This document shows positions 49,076-59,631 of a DNA stretch of 64,000 bases, piece by piece (position 1 is the stretch's first letter; every line of letters begins with the position of its first letter). Position numbers and translations under genes: made by a program. Under the pieces are notes generated by a model. That model made no database searches. It was given only the letters and a program-made list of their open reading frames with translations, and was not told where the DNA came from. Origin of the DNA: Nitrososphaeria archaeon (GTDB lineage: Archaea > Thermoproteota > Nitrososphaeria > Nitrososphaerales > JANXEG01); contig JARVKA010000002.1 of the NCBI GenBank assembly GCA_029775915.1, positions 62,001 through 126,000 of the forward strand, given 5' to 3'.

Positions 49076-49570
49076 TTAAGGCTCGCTATACTTATTTAAG
49101 CTACGTAATTGGTAAGCTATTCTTAATAACGGTTTATAGTTAAGTGATTTAATACTCCCAGATACAACGGAGGTTGATAAACCAGCTGTTAATGGTTCTA
49201 AAGGTGTAGCTACTCGCTCTCTAAAATCTTGTAAATCGATACACATAGCCTTGAGAACGTATTCATAAGCTCCAACTGTGGAGTTAACGTGAACGATTCT
49301 AGGCTCTTCATTAAAGAAATCAAAAAGCTTCTTCCTTACAACTTCATCAACAGTAGTTCTTGTACATACGTAAGCTACCATGTTTAATCCAAGTTTTTTC
49401 CAATCAATTTCAATAGTGAATTTCTTAATAATCCCCATTTTAACCAATTTATTTATTCTCCTAGAAATCTTTCTCTCATCAGTATGAAGAGCTTTTGCTA
49501 AATGTTTAAATTTGATTCTACCATCATCTATTAATGCTTCAAGTATTTTGAAATCTAAATCATCTAACAT
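49076..49570 (-). CDS. Lrp/AsnC-family transcriptional regulator
   Basis: 164 residues. The N-terminal winged helix-turn-helix reads LDDLDFKILEALIDDGRIKF, then LAKALHTDERKISRRINKLV; it is followed by a RAM-like ligand domain (HVNSTVGAYEYVLKAMCIDL). The C-terminus is about 15 residues longer than usual. Monocistronic, facing away from the small protein gene at 49785. Ligand unknown. Confidence 0.9.
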   Translation of the reverse strand: MLDDLDFKILEALIDDGRIKFKHLAKALHTDERKISRRINKLVKMGIIKKFTIEIDWKKLGLNMVAYVCTRTTVDEVVRKKLFDFFNEEPRIVHVNSTVGAYEYVLKAMCIDLQDFRERVATPLEPLTAGLSTSVVSGSIKSLNYKPLLRIAYQLRSLNKYSEP

Positions 49571-49784
49571 ATTATCCCCAATTGAATTTTATGACCTTTT
49601 ACTTAAGTTTTCTTGCTATAAAAATCATAAAATGTAAATGGTAAGTATTTCGGTTTGAATTTTCCGACATTTATGAATTTTTTACAATAATTTTCTGACA
49701 AATTTGTACTTTTATTTTGAATTTATCAAGAAAACAGTAAATTTTATAAAATACTTTCCCATTAAACACCATAGAGGTGGTAAT

Positions 49785-50090
49785 ATGCCATTCTTTAAAC
49801 GTGCCTTAAAAGATATACCAGCATACATATACCCAAAGTTGATTGTTGAGTTTGGTTTAACACATGAATATGCACAAACTCTCAAATATATTGAGCAAGA
49901 TACAGTTATTGAAGGAAGAAAAGGTAAGTTATTCAGAATTATAGACCCAAAGGTTATCCCAAAGGATATTGTTTTAAAGGAGTATAAGGATCTTGATAAT
50001 CATCCTGAATGGATTATTTTTGAAGGCTTTACACTTGAACCAACAACACGTGAAGATCGTTATATTGAAATCAAGAAGAAGCAACCTTAA
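49785..50090 (+). CDS. Uncharacterised 101-aa protein
   Basis: ATG at 49785 has an excellent GAGGTGGT ribosome-binding site 5 nt upstream; the frame extends back to 49704 but that part is not protein-like. Sequence PFFKRALKDIPAYIYPKLIV and a C-terminal PEWIIFEGFTLEPTTREDRY. Acidic/basic balance and aromatic content suggest a small folded domain. I do not recognise a family. It stands alone between the Lrp regulator and RFC small subunit. Confidence 0.75.
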   Translation: MPFFKRALKDIPAYIYPKLIVEFGLTHEYAQTLKYIEQDTVIEGRKGKLFRIIDPKVIPKDIVLKEYKDLDNHPEWIIFEGFTLEPTTREDRYIEIKKKQP

Positions 50091-50268
50091 TTAATTATTC
50101 AATGCATTTACTAAAATTTTTTACCTTTGAGAATTATCAATACCTTTATAGTTAGTGATTATGATACGTGATAAAAAGAATCAATAATAAAATAATAATA
50201 TGTAATTGTATCATGGTAACACCTTTATTAATCACTCTATAACATCATATTGAGAGGTTATTTAAAGA

Positions 50269-51252
50269 ATGTCAACTATTCAAAATTTAATGTGGGTGGA
50301 AAAGTATAGACCGTTGAAGTTAGAGGATATGGTAAATCAAAAGCCCGTTGTAGAAAGGTTAAGCTCGATGTTAAAATCTCCCAATGAAATGCCTCATTTA
50401 CTCTTTACTGGTCCACCCGGTGTTGGTAAAACTACTGCTGCTTTGTGCATAGCTAGAGCGATAATGAATGATTATTGGAGAGATTATACTTTGGAGTTAA
50501 ATGCATCTGATGAGAGGGGCATTAATACAATAAGAGAAAGGGTGAAGACATTTGCTCGATACGCTGATAGGCGTGTAGATATCCCATTTAGGATTATCAT
50601 TCTCGATGAAGTCGATGCGATGACGAGTGATGCTCAAACCGCATTAAGAAGGATTATGGAAACAAGCTCGAATGTATGTAGATTTATATTAATAGCGAAT
50701 TATAGCTCAGCGATTATCGAGCCTATTCAAAGTAGATGTGCAATATTAAGATTCTCACCACTCGAAGAAAAGGATGTTGTTGAGTATTTGGAAAAGATAT
50801 GTAAATTGGAGAATTTAAGGTATGAGAAGCAAGCTTTATCACTTATATATGAAGTATCGGAGGGGGATTTGAGACATGCTATTAATATACTTCAAGCAGC
50901 TGCTACAATAGGTAAAATCGATTTAGATAATGTAAAGAAGACTACAGGTATTTCAGCAAAGTTTAAGGTAAATGAAGTTGTAAATCTTGCTTTTAAAGGT
51001 CGATTTAATGAGGCAAGAAGTGAGTTAATAAAATTGATTAGAGTTTATGGAATGTTAGAGCGTGACTTTCTCAAATATGCGCATGATGCTATATTAAAAA
51101 TGAAATTACCAAATGCTCATGAAGCTGCAGAAGTTATGGCGAAGTATGATTATCGATTGATTATGGGTGCTCATCCAGAGATACAATTATCAGCATTATT
51201 AGCAGAATTAGGTAAAATTGGTAAAGAGGCTGGATTGAATAAAGAAGAGTAA
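50269..51252 (+). CDS. rfcS: Replication factor C small subunit
   Basis: Clamp-loader ATPase that opens PCNA rings. 327 residues. MWVEKYRPLKLEDMVNQKPV at the N-terminus, Walker A GPPGVGKTT at residues 48-56, IIILDEVDAMTSDAQTALRR (Walker B DEVD), the SRC motif QSRCAILRFSPL, and SEGDLRHAINILQAAATIGK in the lid domain. No intein is present, although RfcS is a common host. It precedes hisS by 19 nt. Confidence 0.97.
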   Translation: MSTIQNLMWVEKYRPLKLEDMVNQKPVVERLSSMLKSPNEMPHLLFTGPPGVGKTTAALCIARAIMNDYWRDYTLELNASDERGINTIRERVKTFARYADRRVDIPFRIIILDEVDAMTSDAQTALRRIMETSSNVCRFILIANYSSAIIEPIQSRCAILRFSPLEEKDVVEYLEKICKLENLRYEKQALSLIYEVSEGDLRHAINILQAAATIGKIDLDNVKKTTGISAKFKVNEVVNLAFKGRFNEARSELIKLIRVYGMLERDFLKYAHDAILKMKLPNAHEAAEVMAKYDYRLIMGAHPEIQLSALLAELGKIGKEAGLNKEE

Positions 51253-51271
51253 TAATTGAGGTAAGTGATTC

Positions 51272-52543
51272 ATGAAGTTAAGTTTACCTCGCGGTATGCG
51301 TGATTTTGAGCCTGAAAGTTACTCATTATTTGAGAAGATTCGAAGTGTATTTTTAGATGTTTGTAGGTTATATGATTTTAAAATTATGGAGCCATCCCCA
51401 ATTGAGTTAATCTCAACTTTAAAGATGAAGAGCGGTCCAGCAATTTTAAATGAGATATACCATTTTAAGGATAAAAGTGGTAGAGAGGTTGGATTAAGAT
51501 TCGATCTTACCGTAGGATTAACTCGATATGTGGTATCACATCGTGAACTTTCTCTCCCAATAAAGTTGGGTTCATTTGGAAGTATGTGGAGATATGATGA
51601 GCCTCAATATGGTCGTTACAGATGGTTTCATCAATGGAATGTTGAGATTTTCGGCTCAAAGAGTATTGAGGCTGATGCTGAAGTAATAGACTTTACTTCA
51701 ACTATAATGAGTAAATTGGGAATTAATAGCGCTTCGATAGAGATTGGGGATAGAAGTGTGGTTGAAGAGTTTATTAAATCAGAGTTAAAGATTGAGGATA
51801 AATCAAAAATTTTGGAAATGTTAAGAGCTCTTGATAAAGTTGGAAGAAAAAGTGTGAATGAGGTTCTTAATGAGTATAGTGATAAAATTGAAAGGGAGAG
51901 TCTTGAACGATTGATTCAATTTGGTGGTATTAAGGGAAGTGCTGAAGAGGTATTAAATCGATTAAAAGAATTAAATTTAAAATCCCAAGTTAATCTTGAG
52001 AAACTTATAGATTCATTAAACTCAAGAGGAGTAAAAAATGTGTTATTGAATATGGGTGTAGTTAGAGGGCTTGATTATTATACGGGAATTGTGTTTGAAG
52101 TTTTTGATAGAGAGTGTGTTGAATTAGGTGCACTTGCTGGTGGGGGAAGGTATGATGCATTACCTGAAGTGTTTGGTAGAGCAGATATGGGCGCTACAGG
52201 AGTGGCTGGTGGTGTAGAAAGAATTATACTCGCTTTAAAAAAGGTTGGTGGTGTAGGTAAAATTAATGGTGCAAAGGTTTACGTAGCTTATGCAAAGCCT
52301 GATATGATTATTCATGCTGGTAAAATCACATCTATGCTAAGGCGTAATGGTATACCTACAGATATGGATATTTCTGGTAGAAGTTTAAAACGCCAAATGG
52401 AAGTAGCATCTTCAAAATCTGTTAAGTATGTGGTTTTAATCGCTCCAAGAGAATATTCAGAAGGAAAAGTGATTTTAAGGGATATGGGCTCAGGAGAAGA
52501 GAGAGTAATAAAGGTGGATGAACTAATACCTTATGTAAAATGA
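51272..52543 (+). CDS. hisS: Histidyl-tRNA synthetase
   Basis: Class II aminoacyl-tRNA synthetase, 423 residues. LPRGMRDFEPESYSLFEKIR at the start, motif 2 SFGSMWRYDEPQYGRYRWFH, histidine-specific VVRGLDYYTGIVFEVFDREC and motif 3 GATGVAGGVERIILAL. The C-terminal anticodon-binding domain includes VYVAYAKPDMIIHAGKITSM. Co-directional with rfcS and with the broken sua5 downstream. Confidence 0.97.
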   Translation: MKLSLPRGMRDFEPESYSLFEKIRSVFLDVCRLYDFKIMEPSPIELISTLKMKSGPAILNEIYHFKDKSGREVGLRFDLTVGLTRYVVSHRELSLPIKLGSFGSMWRYDEPQYGRYRWFHQWNVEIFGSKSIEADAEVIDFTSTIMSKLGINSASIEIGDRSVVEEFIKSELKIEDKSKILEMLRALDKVGRKSVNEVLNEYSDKIERESLERLIQFGGIKGSAEEVLNRLKELNLKSQVNLEKLIDSLNSRGVKNVLLNMGVVRGLDYYTGIVFEVFDRECVELGALAGGGRYDALPEVFGRADMGATGVAGGVERIILALKKVGGVGKINGAKVYVAYAKPDMIIHAGKITSMLRRNGIPTDMDISGRSLKRQMEVASSKSVKYVVLIAPREYSEGKVILRDMGSGEERVIKVDELIPYVK

Positions 52544-52555
52544 ATATGGATATTT

Positions 52556-53588
<1,033 letters not shown>

Positions 53589-53614
53589 GGTTTTTAGCAA
53601 TTATATTCTGTTAT

Positions 53615-55105
53615 TTAAGATTTAGCACGTCCAAAAATTTCAGTTAATTCTTTAAATCTTTGAAGTTTATTAGATATTAATTGTTCAATAGTTAATCTCC
53701 ACTCCCAATTGTTTGATAATGATGATGGTTTATTCATTCTCGCTTCAGAACCTAAAGAGAGTATATCTTGCATTGGTGTAATACTCAAATTCGCTACAGA
53801 GATCATTGAAAGTCTAATAAATTCCCAACTAACCGTTCTTTCTGATAATTTTTTACCCACATATTTAAAGAGCCTATCCTTCTCCTCTTGAGTCGCCTCA
53901 TTTAAAAACCATCCCTTTACTGTATTGGTATCATGAGTGCTTGTAAAAACTACGGAATTTTTTGAATGATTATGAGGTAAATGTGAGCTATTTGAATTAC
54001 TAAATGCGAATAAAAGAACTTTCATATTAGGGATTCCAAGCTTACTAATAGCCTCTTCCACATCGAGTGTTATAAAACCTAAATCTTCAGCGATAAATGG
54101 TAAGTTTGGGAATTGCTTAATAAGCTTGCTAAAGAATTCTTCCGATGGCGTCTTAATCCATTTACCTTTCTCCGCTGTATCACAATATGCTGGAACTTCC
54201 CAATAAGCAAGAAAGCCTCTAAAATGATCGAGGCGTAATAAATCAAAAAGTTTTAAATTATGTTTTATACGCTCTATCCACCACTCAAAATTTCTTCTCT
54301 CCAATTCATCCCAATTATATACGGGAGTTCCCCACAATTGGCCTTTATTACTAAAATAATCTGGCGGTACACCACTTAAAAATAAAGGCATTTTATTCTT
54401 ATCCAATTTGAATATTTCAGGATTTACCCATACATCTGCACTATCATGACTAACATAAAAAGGAATATCTCCTATAATCTTCAATCCTTTTTCATTACAA
54501 TATTTTTTCAAAGAGAACCATTGTTTAAAGAATAAAAATTGAGTAAATTTCTCAAAATCTATAAAATCTTTAAGAGCTTTTCTTTCTTCATTCAATGCGC
54601 TTTTATCTCTATCACGTAAATCGCTCGGCCATAAATACCAAGGTTTATTAAACTTTCTCTTTAAAGCTTTGTAAAGAGCATAATCGTCTAACCATTTTGA
54701 ATTTTCAATGGAGAATTTTTCAAATCCATTATAATCTTTCCTATCTTTAAAGAATTTATACGCTTTCATTAAAATCATCCCTTTAATTTTTGATACTGCT
54801 TTATAATCCACATATTTAGATGGTAAGTTTATCGATTTTTTATCAAATGAATTGGGAAGGAGTTTCTCATTTATTAATAAATCTGGACTTATAAGTAATG
54901 GATTGCCAGCAAAACCTGAATTTGAAAAGTATGGTGAGTTCCCATGCTCTATGCTAGTAGGATTTAATGGTAAAATTTGCCAATAACTTTGCTTAATCTC
55001 TAATAATAAATTTGAAAATTTATATGCCCATTTTCCTAAATCGCCTATACCAAAATTCGATGGTAAAGAAGTTATGTGAAGAAGAATACCACTAGCTCTT
55101 CTCAC
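53615..55105 (-). CDS. malQ: 4-alpha-glucanotransferase (GH77, MalQ)
   Basis: Transfers alpha-1,4-glucan segments in glycogen or maltodextrin metabolism; cytoplasmic. 496 residues. RRASGILLHITSLPSNFGIG at the start, SYWQILPLNPTSIEHGNSPY, GDIPFYVSHDSADVWVNPEI, then LFDLLRLDHFRGFLAYWEVP with the nucleophile Asp, PFIAEDLGFITLDVEEAISK with the acid/base Glu, and VFTSTHDTNTVKGWFLNE. It follows the GH57 gene by 42 nt on the same strand, forming a glycan-processing pair. Confidence 0.96.
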   Translation of the reverse strand: MRRASGILLHITSLPSNFGIGDLGKWAYKFSNLLLEIKQSYWQILPLNPTSIEHGNSPYFSNSGFAGNPLLISPDLLINEKLLPNSFDKKSINLPSKYVDYKAVSKIKGMILMKAYKFFKDRKDYNGFEKFSIENSKWLDDYALYKALKRKFNKPWYLWPSDLRDRDKSALNEERKALKDFIDFEKFTQFLFFKQWFSLKKYCNEKGLKIIGDIPFYVSHDSADVWVNPEIFKLDKNKMPLFLSGVPPDYFSNKGQLWGTPVYNWDELERRNFEWWIERIKHNLKLFDLLRLDHFRGFLAYWEVPAYCDTAEKGKWIKTPSEEFFSKLIKQFPNLPFIAEDLGFITLDVEEAISKLGIPNMKVLLFAFSNSNSSHLPHNHSKNSVVFTSTHDTNTVKGWFLNEATQEEKDRLFKYVGKKLSERTVSWEFIRLSMISVANLSITPMQDILSLGSEARMNKPSSLSNNWEWRLTIEQLISNKLQRFKELTEIFGRAKS

Positions 55106-55147
55106 ATTATCCCACCTTTATTTAAAATGGTGTTAAAGGGATTATCA

Positions 55148-57574
55148 TTAAGATCCTAAAATTTTAACTTTTAATAATTCACATAATTTATCAAAAGTAA
55201 CTAACCATTCAATCACACTTTTATCACCACTTTTACTCCTCTCTTTCATAAATTTGTAATATTGTTTGCAAAGTGAGAAAATTATATTTTGAGCGTACCA
55301 TAAATCGAGTTGTATAGGTAACTCATTTAATAACTCTACCAATCTCTTAATCCTCTTAAGATTCTCTAAATCTTCTGGATTACTCATTAATTTCTTCAAT
55401 TCAATAACTATTCTTGAGCTTGCTTCGAGACCGATTAAGCTTTTATCTATATCTATTGATAATTCTTTTGTATAATCCACCAATTTCTTTAATAAATCTA
55501 AATTTATCTCCTTAGATGTTAGAGTATCGAGTATTTTTGAACTTATTACTATATCTGCAGCTACCTTTAATGCTTTCGGTGGGTTAATGCCAATCTCTTT
55601 TAAAAACTTCATTGTTGGATAATTATCCTCAAATATTCTTTTATAATAAGACTCAGCATCGGTTATTGATAATCGCATTATTTTTTGTATAATCCTCCTT
55701 TGCTCATCTTTAAAAAGATTCTTAAGCGAGTAAATATTCATTCCAAAATACTTATCAATTAATGTGATAATCTTTTGTATTTCAGCTTTCTCGAAACTTG
55801 ATTTAATCTCATCACACATACTTATAAACTCCTCATTATTCATATGCTCTTTAATCCCTCCAATTACATTATGATCGCCAAACCATAATATTGAATAACT
55901 AACTACGGTTTTGCTCCAAGTGATATTCGAGAATACTTTAAACTTACCTATTATTAACTTAAATCTTCCCAATTTATACTCCTCATAAACCTCATCATCA
56001 ATCTCATAGCAATAAACATTTGACGGTCTTAATTCTGTAAAGAGTGAAGATATAGTGTAATGCATACCAACTTTCACAAGGTCTACAATATGTGGTATCA
56101 CAAATGCTTTAAATACCTCTGCGCCATTCTTAAAATTTGGATTATTACTAGGAGCTTTTTCAAGCATATTCACATATTCGGATGTTAAATCAATACCAAA
56201 CACTCTACGTACAAGTTGCATAGCTCTTGCTGCATATCTCATTACTTGTATGGTTTCTATATCTGATATCTCATCAAAAAACCATCCACAACTTGTATAC
56301 ATTAACAATGAGTTTCTTTGCATTTCAAGAAGTTTTAAAACTATCCCCTTTTCTTCCTCACTCAAATCCCTTTTAGCATGTTTAGCGAGAAATTCCTCAA
56401 TACTTTGCTTAGACCTATTGAGAATGATTTTTATATAATCATCTCTAGCCCTCCAAGGATCTTTAAGATACTTTAACCCTTCATACTCAAAGATTTTAGC
56501 CAAATTATCCCTTAACCAATCCATAGCTAATCTCAAAGGTTTACGCCAAGCTTGATTCCAACCTCTCCCTCTTCCAGCATTACAACCACAATCACTCTTC
56601 CATCGCTCCACACCATGTGCACATGACCAAGATGTATTCTCAATTATTTGAACTTCATATTGGGGTGGAAATTTCTCAAGATATTCTCCATAATTCGTGA
56701 TTTTTGCTAAATTATTAGCCTCTATGTAATGAATACAATAAGCTAGAGCCATATCACCAAATCGATGATGATGACCATAAGTCTCACCATCCGTAGCTAT
56801 ATGAACGAGTTGTGGATAATTCTCATTTGTAAATGCATTTATAAGCCTCTTTGCAAAAAATTCTCCATTACTTAAAAGATTACCAAAAGCCACATCATTT
56901 GATATCATTTCATCATAGAAAAATAGGTTTATACTATTACCCGATGGTAAGTGGCAAATATACGCTCTTTTTGGATCGATTCTCCCTCCTTTCACATCTA
57001 ACCACTCTTTACCATCAATTCTTTTAATCCTCTCAGCTTGGCGTGGTGATAATATTGTGAATTTTATACCAAATTCAGCAAGTATCTCAAGCGTTTCTAT
57101 ATCTACTGCAGTCTCAGGTAGCCACATACCTTCTGGATATCTTTTGAAGCGCTTCTTAAAATCTTCAATACCCCATATTACTTGTGTATATTTATCCCTT
57201 TTATTCGCTAAAGGCATTATAATGTGATTGTAGGGTTGAGCTATAGCTGAGCCATGATTTGAAAATCTTTCCATACTTATTTTATCTGCCTCAAGAATTG
57301 CATCATAAACCTCTGGATTATGCCTCTCTAACCAATAAAGAAGTGTAGGTCCGAAATCAAAACTGATTTTTGAATAGTTATTGATAATATTGATGATTAT
57401 ACCATTTGGATCTACAATACGGGAAGCGGTATTTGGAGCATAACATTCAGCTGTGATTTTCTCATTCCAATCATGATAAGGATATGCATCTTCTTGAAGC
57501 TCAACTTCTTCAAGCCATGGATTCTCTCTAGGCGGTTGATAAAAATGTCCATGAATACATACGAATCTATTCAT
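55148..57574 (-). CDS. Glycoside hydrolase family 57 protein with C-terminal DUF3536-type region
   Basis: 808 residues. An N-terminal GH57 domain begins CIHGHFYQPPRENPWLEEVE; RYPEGMWLPETAVDIETLEI contains the probable nucleophile Glu and HIATDGETYGHHHRFGDMAL the probable acid/base Asp. A conserved SWSCAHGVERWKSDCGCNAG follows, then a long helical C-terminal half of the kind annotated DUF3536. No signal peptide, so it acts in the cytoplasm, probably as an alpha-amylase-like or branching-type enzyme on glycogen. Family members differ in specificity, so the substrate is not fixed. Upstream (57575-57900) no gene is visible. Confidence 0.93.
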   Translation of the reverse strand: MNRFVCIHGHFYQPPRENPWLEEVELQEDAYPYHDWNEKITAECYAPNTASRIVDPNGIIINIINNYSKISFDFGPTLLYWLERHNPEVYDAILEADKISMERFSNHGSAIAQPYNHIIMPLANKRDKYTQVIWGIEDFKKRFKRYPEGMWLPETAVDIETLEILAEFGIKFTILSPRQAERIKRIDGKEWLDVKGGRIDPKRAYICHLPSGNSINLFFYDEMISNDVAFGNLLSNGEFFAKRLINAFTNENYPQLVHIATDGETYGHHHRFGDMALAYCIHYIEANNLAKITNYGEYLEKFPPQYEVQIIENTSWSCAHGVERWKSDCGCNAGRGRGWNQAWRKPLRLAMDWLRDNLAKIFEYEGLKYLKDPWRARDDYIKIILNRSKQSIEEFLAKHAKRDLSEEEKGIVLKLLEMQRNSLLMYTSCGWFFDEISDIETIQVMRYAARAMQLVRRVFGIDLTSEYVNMLEKAPSNNPNFKNGAEVFKAFVIPHIVDLVKVGMHYTISSLFTELRPSNVYCYEIDDEVYEEYKLGRFKLIIGKFKVFSNITWSKTVVSYSILWFGDHNVIGGIKEHMNNEEFISMCDEIKSSFEKAEIQKIITLIDKYFGMNIYSLKNLFKDEQRRIIQKIMRLSITDAESYYKRIFEDNYPTMKFLKEIGINPPKALKVAADIVISSKILDTLTSKEINLDLLKKLVDYTKELSIDIDKSLIGLEASSRIVIELKKLMSNPEDLENLKRIKRLVELLNELPIQLDLWYAQNIIFSLCKQYYKFMKERSKSGDKSVIEWLVTFDKLCELLKVKILGS

Positions 57575-57900
57575 CCATCACACCATTCCCATCAGCATTA
57601 TCATTTTTACATTTAAATAAATTAGACTAAATCAAGCTTATGAATCTAACTTGCCTTTTTAAATGTATGCAGTAATTATTTTATCTGATATGATTAAGTA
57701 AATTATTTCATAAACCATTATTAAATTAACATGATTTAATAAGATGATACCAGTCAGCCTTTATAAATAAGATACATGATCAGAGGTTGACCAGTTTTCC
57801 GAGAAGTAAATAAATTAAGATTATAAAAATAATTTGAATCGGACTATATTAAGTCTTAACATCCATAGAAAGTGAGTATTATCTTTAAAATTAAATAACA
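57575..57900. other. 326-bp intergenic region without a gene
   Basis: Lies between the GH57 start and the FEN1 stop, both on the minus strand. AT-rich, with a less AT-rich patch at about 57748-57812 that contains the palindrome GGTTGACC and is unlike its surroundings. It could hold the malQ/GH57 promoter or a small RNA; I could not fit C/D or H/ACA box motifs. Confidence 0.3.
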
Positions 57901-58935
57901 CTATAATGTTGAATAACTATTCAAACTAGTTTGTTGAAGCTTTAAATGGGATTGCCTCATTCTTTCAACAATCTTTCTCATACGATCCCTTGAAAAACCT
58001 CTTTCTTCACAAAGAAACTCATACAATCGATCCTCATCCACAATTCCAAACTCTATTTTGTAATTATTCGTGACTTGAGGATTTAGAAAGATTTTTCTTA
58101 CATCTTCATAATTTTCATCCACATTGGATTTAATATAATTGGGTAATCTTTCAATCGAGCCATACTTTTTAATAAGTTTTAAAGCTTTTTTTGGCCCTAT
58201 ACCTTTAACACCTTTATTAAAATCAGTTCCGATAAGAATAGCTATATCAATTAATTGCTCTCTAGTAATTCCAATACCCCTTAAGAAATTATCCAATTCT
58301 ATAACTTCTGGTTTAAGAGGCCTTACAATTCTTTTACTTGGTAAATACTCAGTCCCAGATATAGTTAAGTAACGAATAAGCCTTGGTGTACCAAAGAGTA
58401 AGGAATCGTAATCACGGCTACTAGATGCCCAAACATCCCCCTTTTTAGCCATATAAGCTGCTTGCGCTTCAGCATCACTAGGCGCTTGTACATAAGGTAA
58501 ACCAAGGAGTTTAAGTAAATACTTTGCATCCTCTATCATATCTTTTGTAAGCTTACTACTTACAACCGCTTTAGAGTATGCAGTATCATAATTACCAATC
58601 ATTCTAGCAAATTCCCACTCTTTAATCGCTCTTTCCCTTACCCTACTTCTCTTCTCAATTTCATCTTTCTTTAAGATGGGTGGTGAACCATCAAAAACGA
58701 AAATCGGTTTAATACCATATTCATAAATCAAATGGGTTGAGCGGAATATAAGGCCATTTAAGTGTGATGTAATTCTACCTTCCTTATCCATTAATGGCGT
58801 CCCATTTCTCATACGTATAAGTGAGAGAAATTGATAAAGCTCATTATTTGCATCGATAGCTAAAGTCTTAAATGAGAGATCTTTTATTTTAATAATCTTC
58901 TTATTAACGATAATTGGTGTTAAATTTACGCCCAA
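57901..58935 (-). CDS. fen: Flap endonuclease 1
   Basis: Structure-specific nuclease removing 5' flaps in Okazaki fragment processing and repair. 344 residues. N-terminal nuclease domain begins GVNLTPII; LAIDANNELYQFLSLIR and IFVFDGSPPILKKDE hold metal-binding Asp residues, YVQAPSDAEAQAAYMAKKGD the Glu/Asp cluster, and VWASSSRDYDSLLFGTPRLI and IGTDFNKGVKGIGPKKALKL the rest plus helix-hairpin-helix. The C-terminal QTSLNSYS looks like a degenerate PCNA-interacting peptide, with Tyr-Ser where Phe-Phe is usual. Divergent from the orphan at 59088. Confidence 0.96.
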   Translation of the reverse strand: MGVNLTPIIVNKKIIKIKDLSFKTLAIDANNELYQFLSLIRMRNGTPLMDKEGRITSHLNGLIFRSTHLIYEYGIKPIFVFDGSPPILKKDEIEKRSRVRERAIKEWEFARMIGNYDTAYSKAVVSSKLTKDMIEDAKYLLKLLGLPYVQAPSDAEAQAAYMAKKGDVWASSSRDYDSLLFGTPRLIRYLTISGTEYLPSKRIVRPLKPEVIELDNFLRGIGITREQLIDIAILIGTDFNKGVKGIGPKKALKLIKKYGSIERLPNYIKSNVDENYEDVRKIFLNPQVTNNYKIEFGIVDEDRLYEFLCEERGFSRDRMRKIVERMRQSHLKLQQTSLNSYSTL

Positions 58936-59087
58936 TTAAGCCCATTATTCAATATTAGTATTAGTAAAATTAAAGTTTATGAAAATTTGGAAATAATTTT
59001 AGATATTGCTTCTCTCATAATGGAATAATTTGAAAAACTAAAAAATAAGTAAAAGCATAAATTATGGTTTTTGTATCGATTTAAGTG

Positions 59088-59600
59088 ATGGAGTCTGCGA
59101 GTGAATTAAAGCGTAAAATATTCAAGAGATATGAGGAGGAGCCTACGGGATGGCAAGTTTATACTGCAAAGGATCAGTATGGCCATATTAATACTATCTT
59201 TATACATGGTAAGGATGTTTGGTTCTTAAAGGAGGAATTTATCAATCCTTATGAGACGATTGGTGTTGGTGTAAAAGATACTTTAAGTGCTTCTAGCATA
59301 CCAATAATTAAGCCTAACTTTGGATTCAGACCTCTTACAAAAAGAATGATGATTGAAATTATAAATGCTTATGAAGGTAAGGGTTCATTGAAAGAGATTA
59401 TAAAAAAGGTGTTAAATACAAATCCATTACCTCTTAGCGATATTAGAACGCCATTAATTATGGAGGGACCTATAATGCATACAATTCAAGGAATTCCATC
59501 AATTGTGAATAAACAAGAAGAATTGGATATGAAATTGAGAATTGAATTAAATAATTTAATTAATAAAAAATATCCTCATCTTACAACGATTTATTATTAA
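59088..59600 (+). CDS. Uncharacterised 170-aa protein
   Basis: From ATG 59088 (a GTG lies just before it) the protein has no recognisable family. Sequence RRYEEEPTG-like KRYEEEPTGWQVYTAKDQYG, then IFIHGKDVWFLKEEFINPYE and a helical C-terminus ending HLTTIYY. Codon use matches the neighbours. It has no membrane segment or signal peptide. It is read divergently from FEN1 with about 150 nt of AT-rich DNA between, so a shared promoter region with a replication gene is the only context clue. Confidence 0.75.
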   Translation: MESASELKRKIFKRYEEEPTGWQVYTAKDQYGHINTIFIHGKDVWFLKEEFINPYETIGVGVKDTLSASSIPIIKPNFGFRPLTKRMMIEIINAYEGKGSLKEIIKKVLNTNPLPLSDIRTPLIMEGPIMHTIQGIPSIVNKQEELDMKLRIELNNLINKKYPHLTTIYY

Positions 59601-59631
59601 TTTATTAAAATTAAATTGGATGATAGTTTTG

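Noticed and set aside
57740-57815. Possible C/D box sRNA between GH57 and FEN1 genes
   Set aside because: No proper RUGAUGA and CUGA pairs with correct spacing on either strand.
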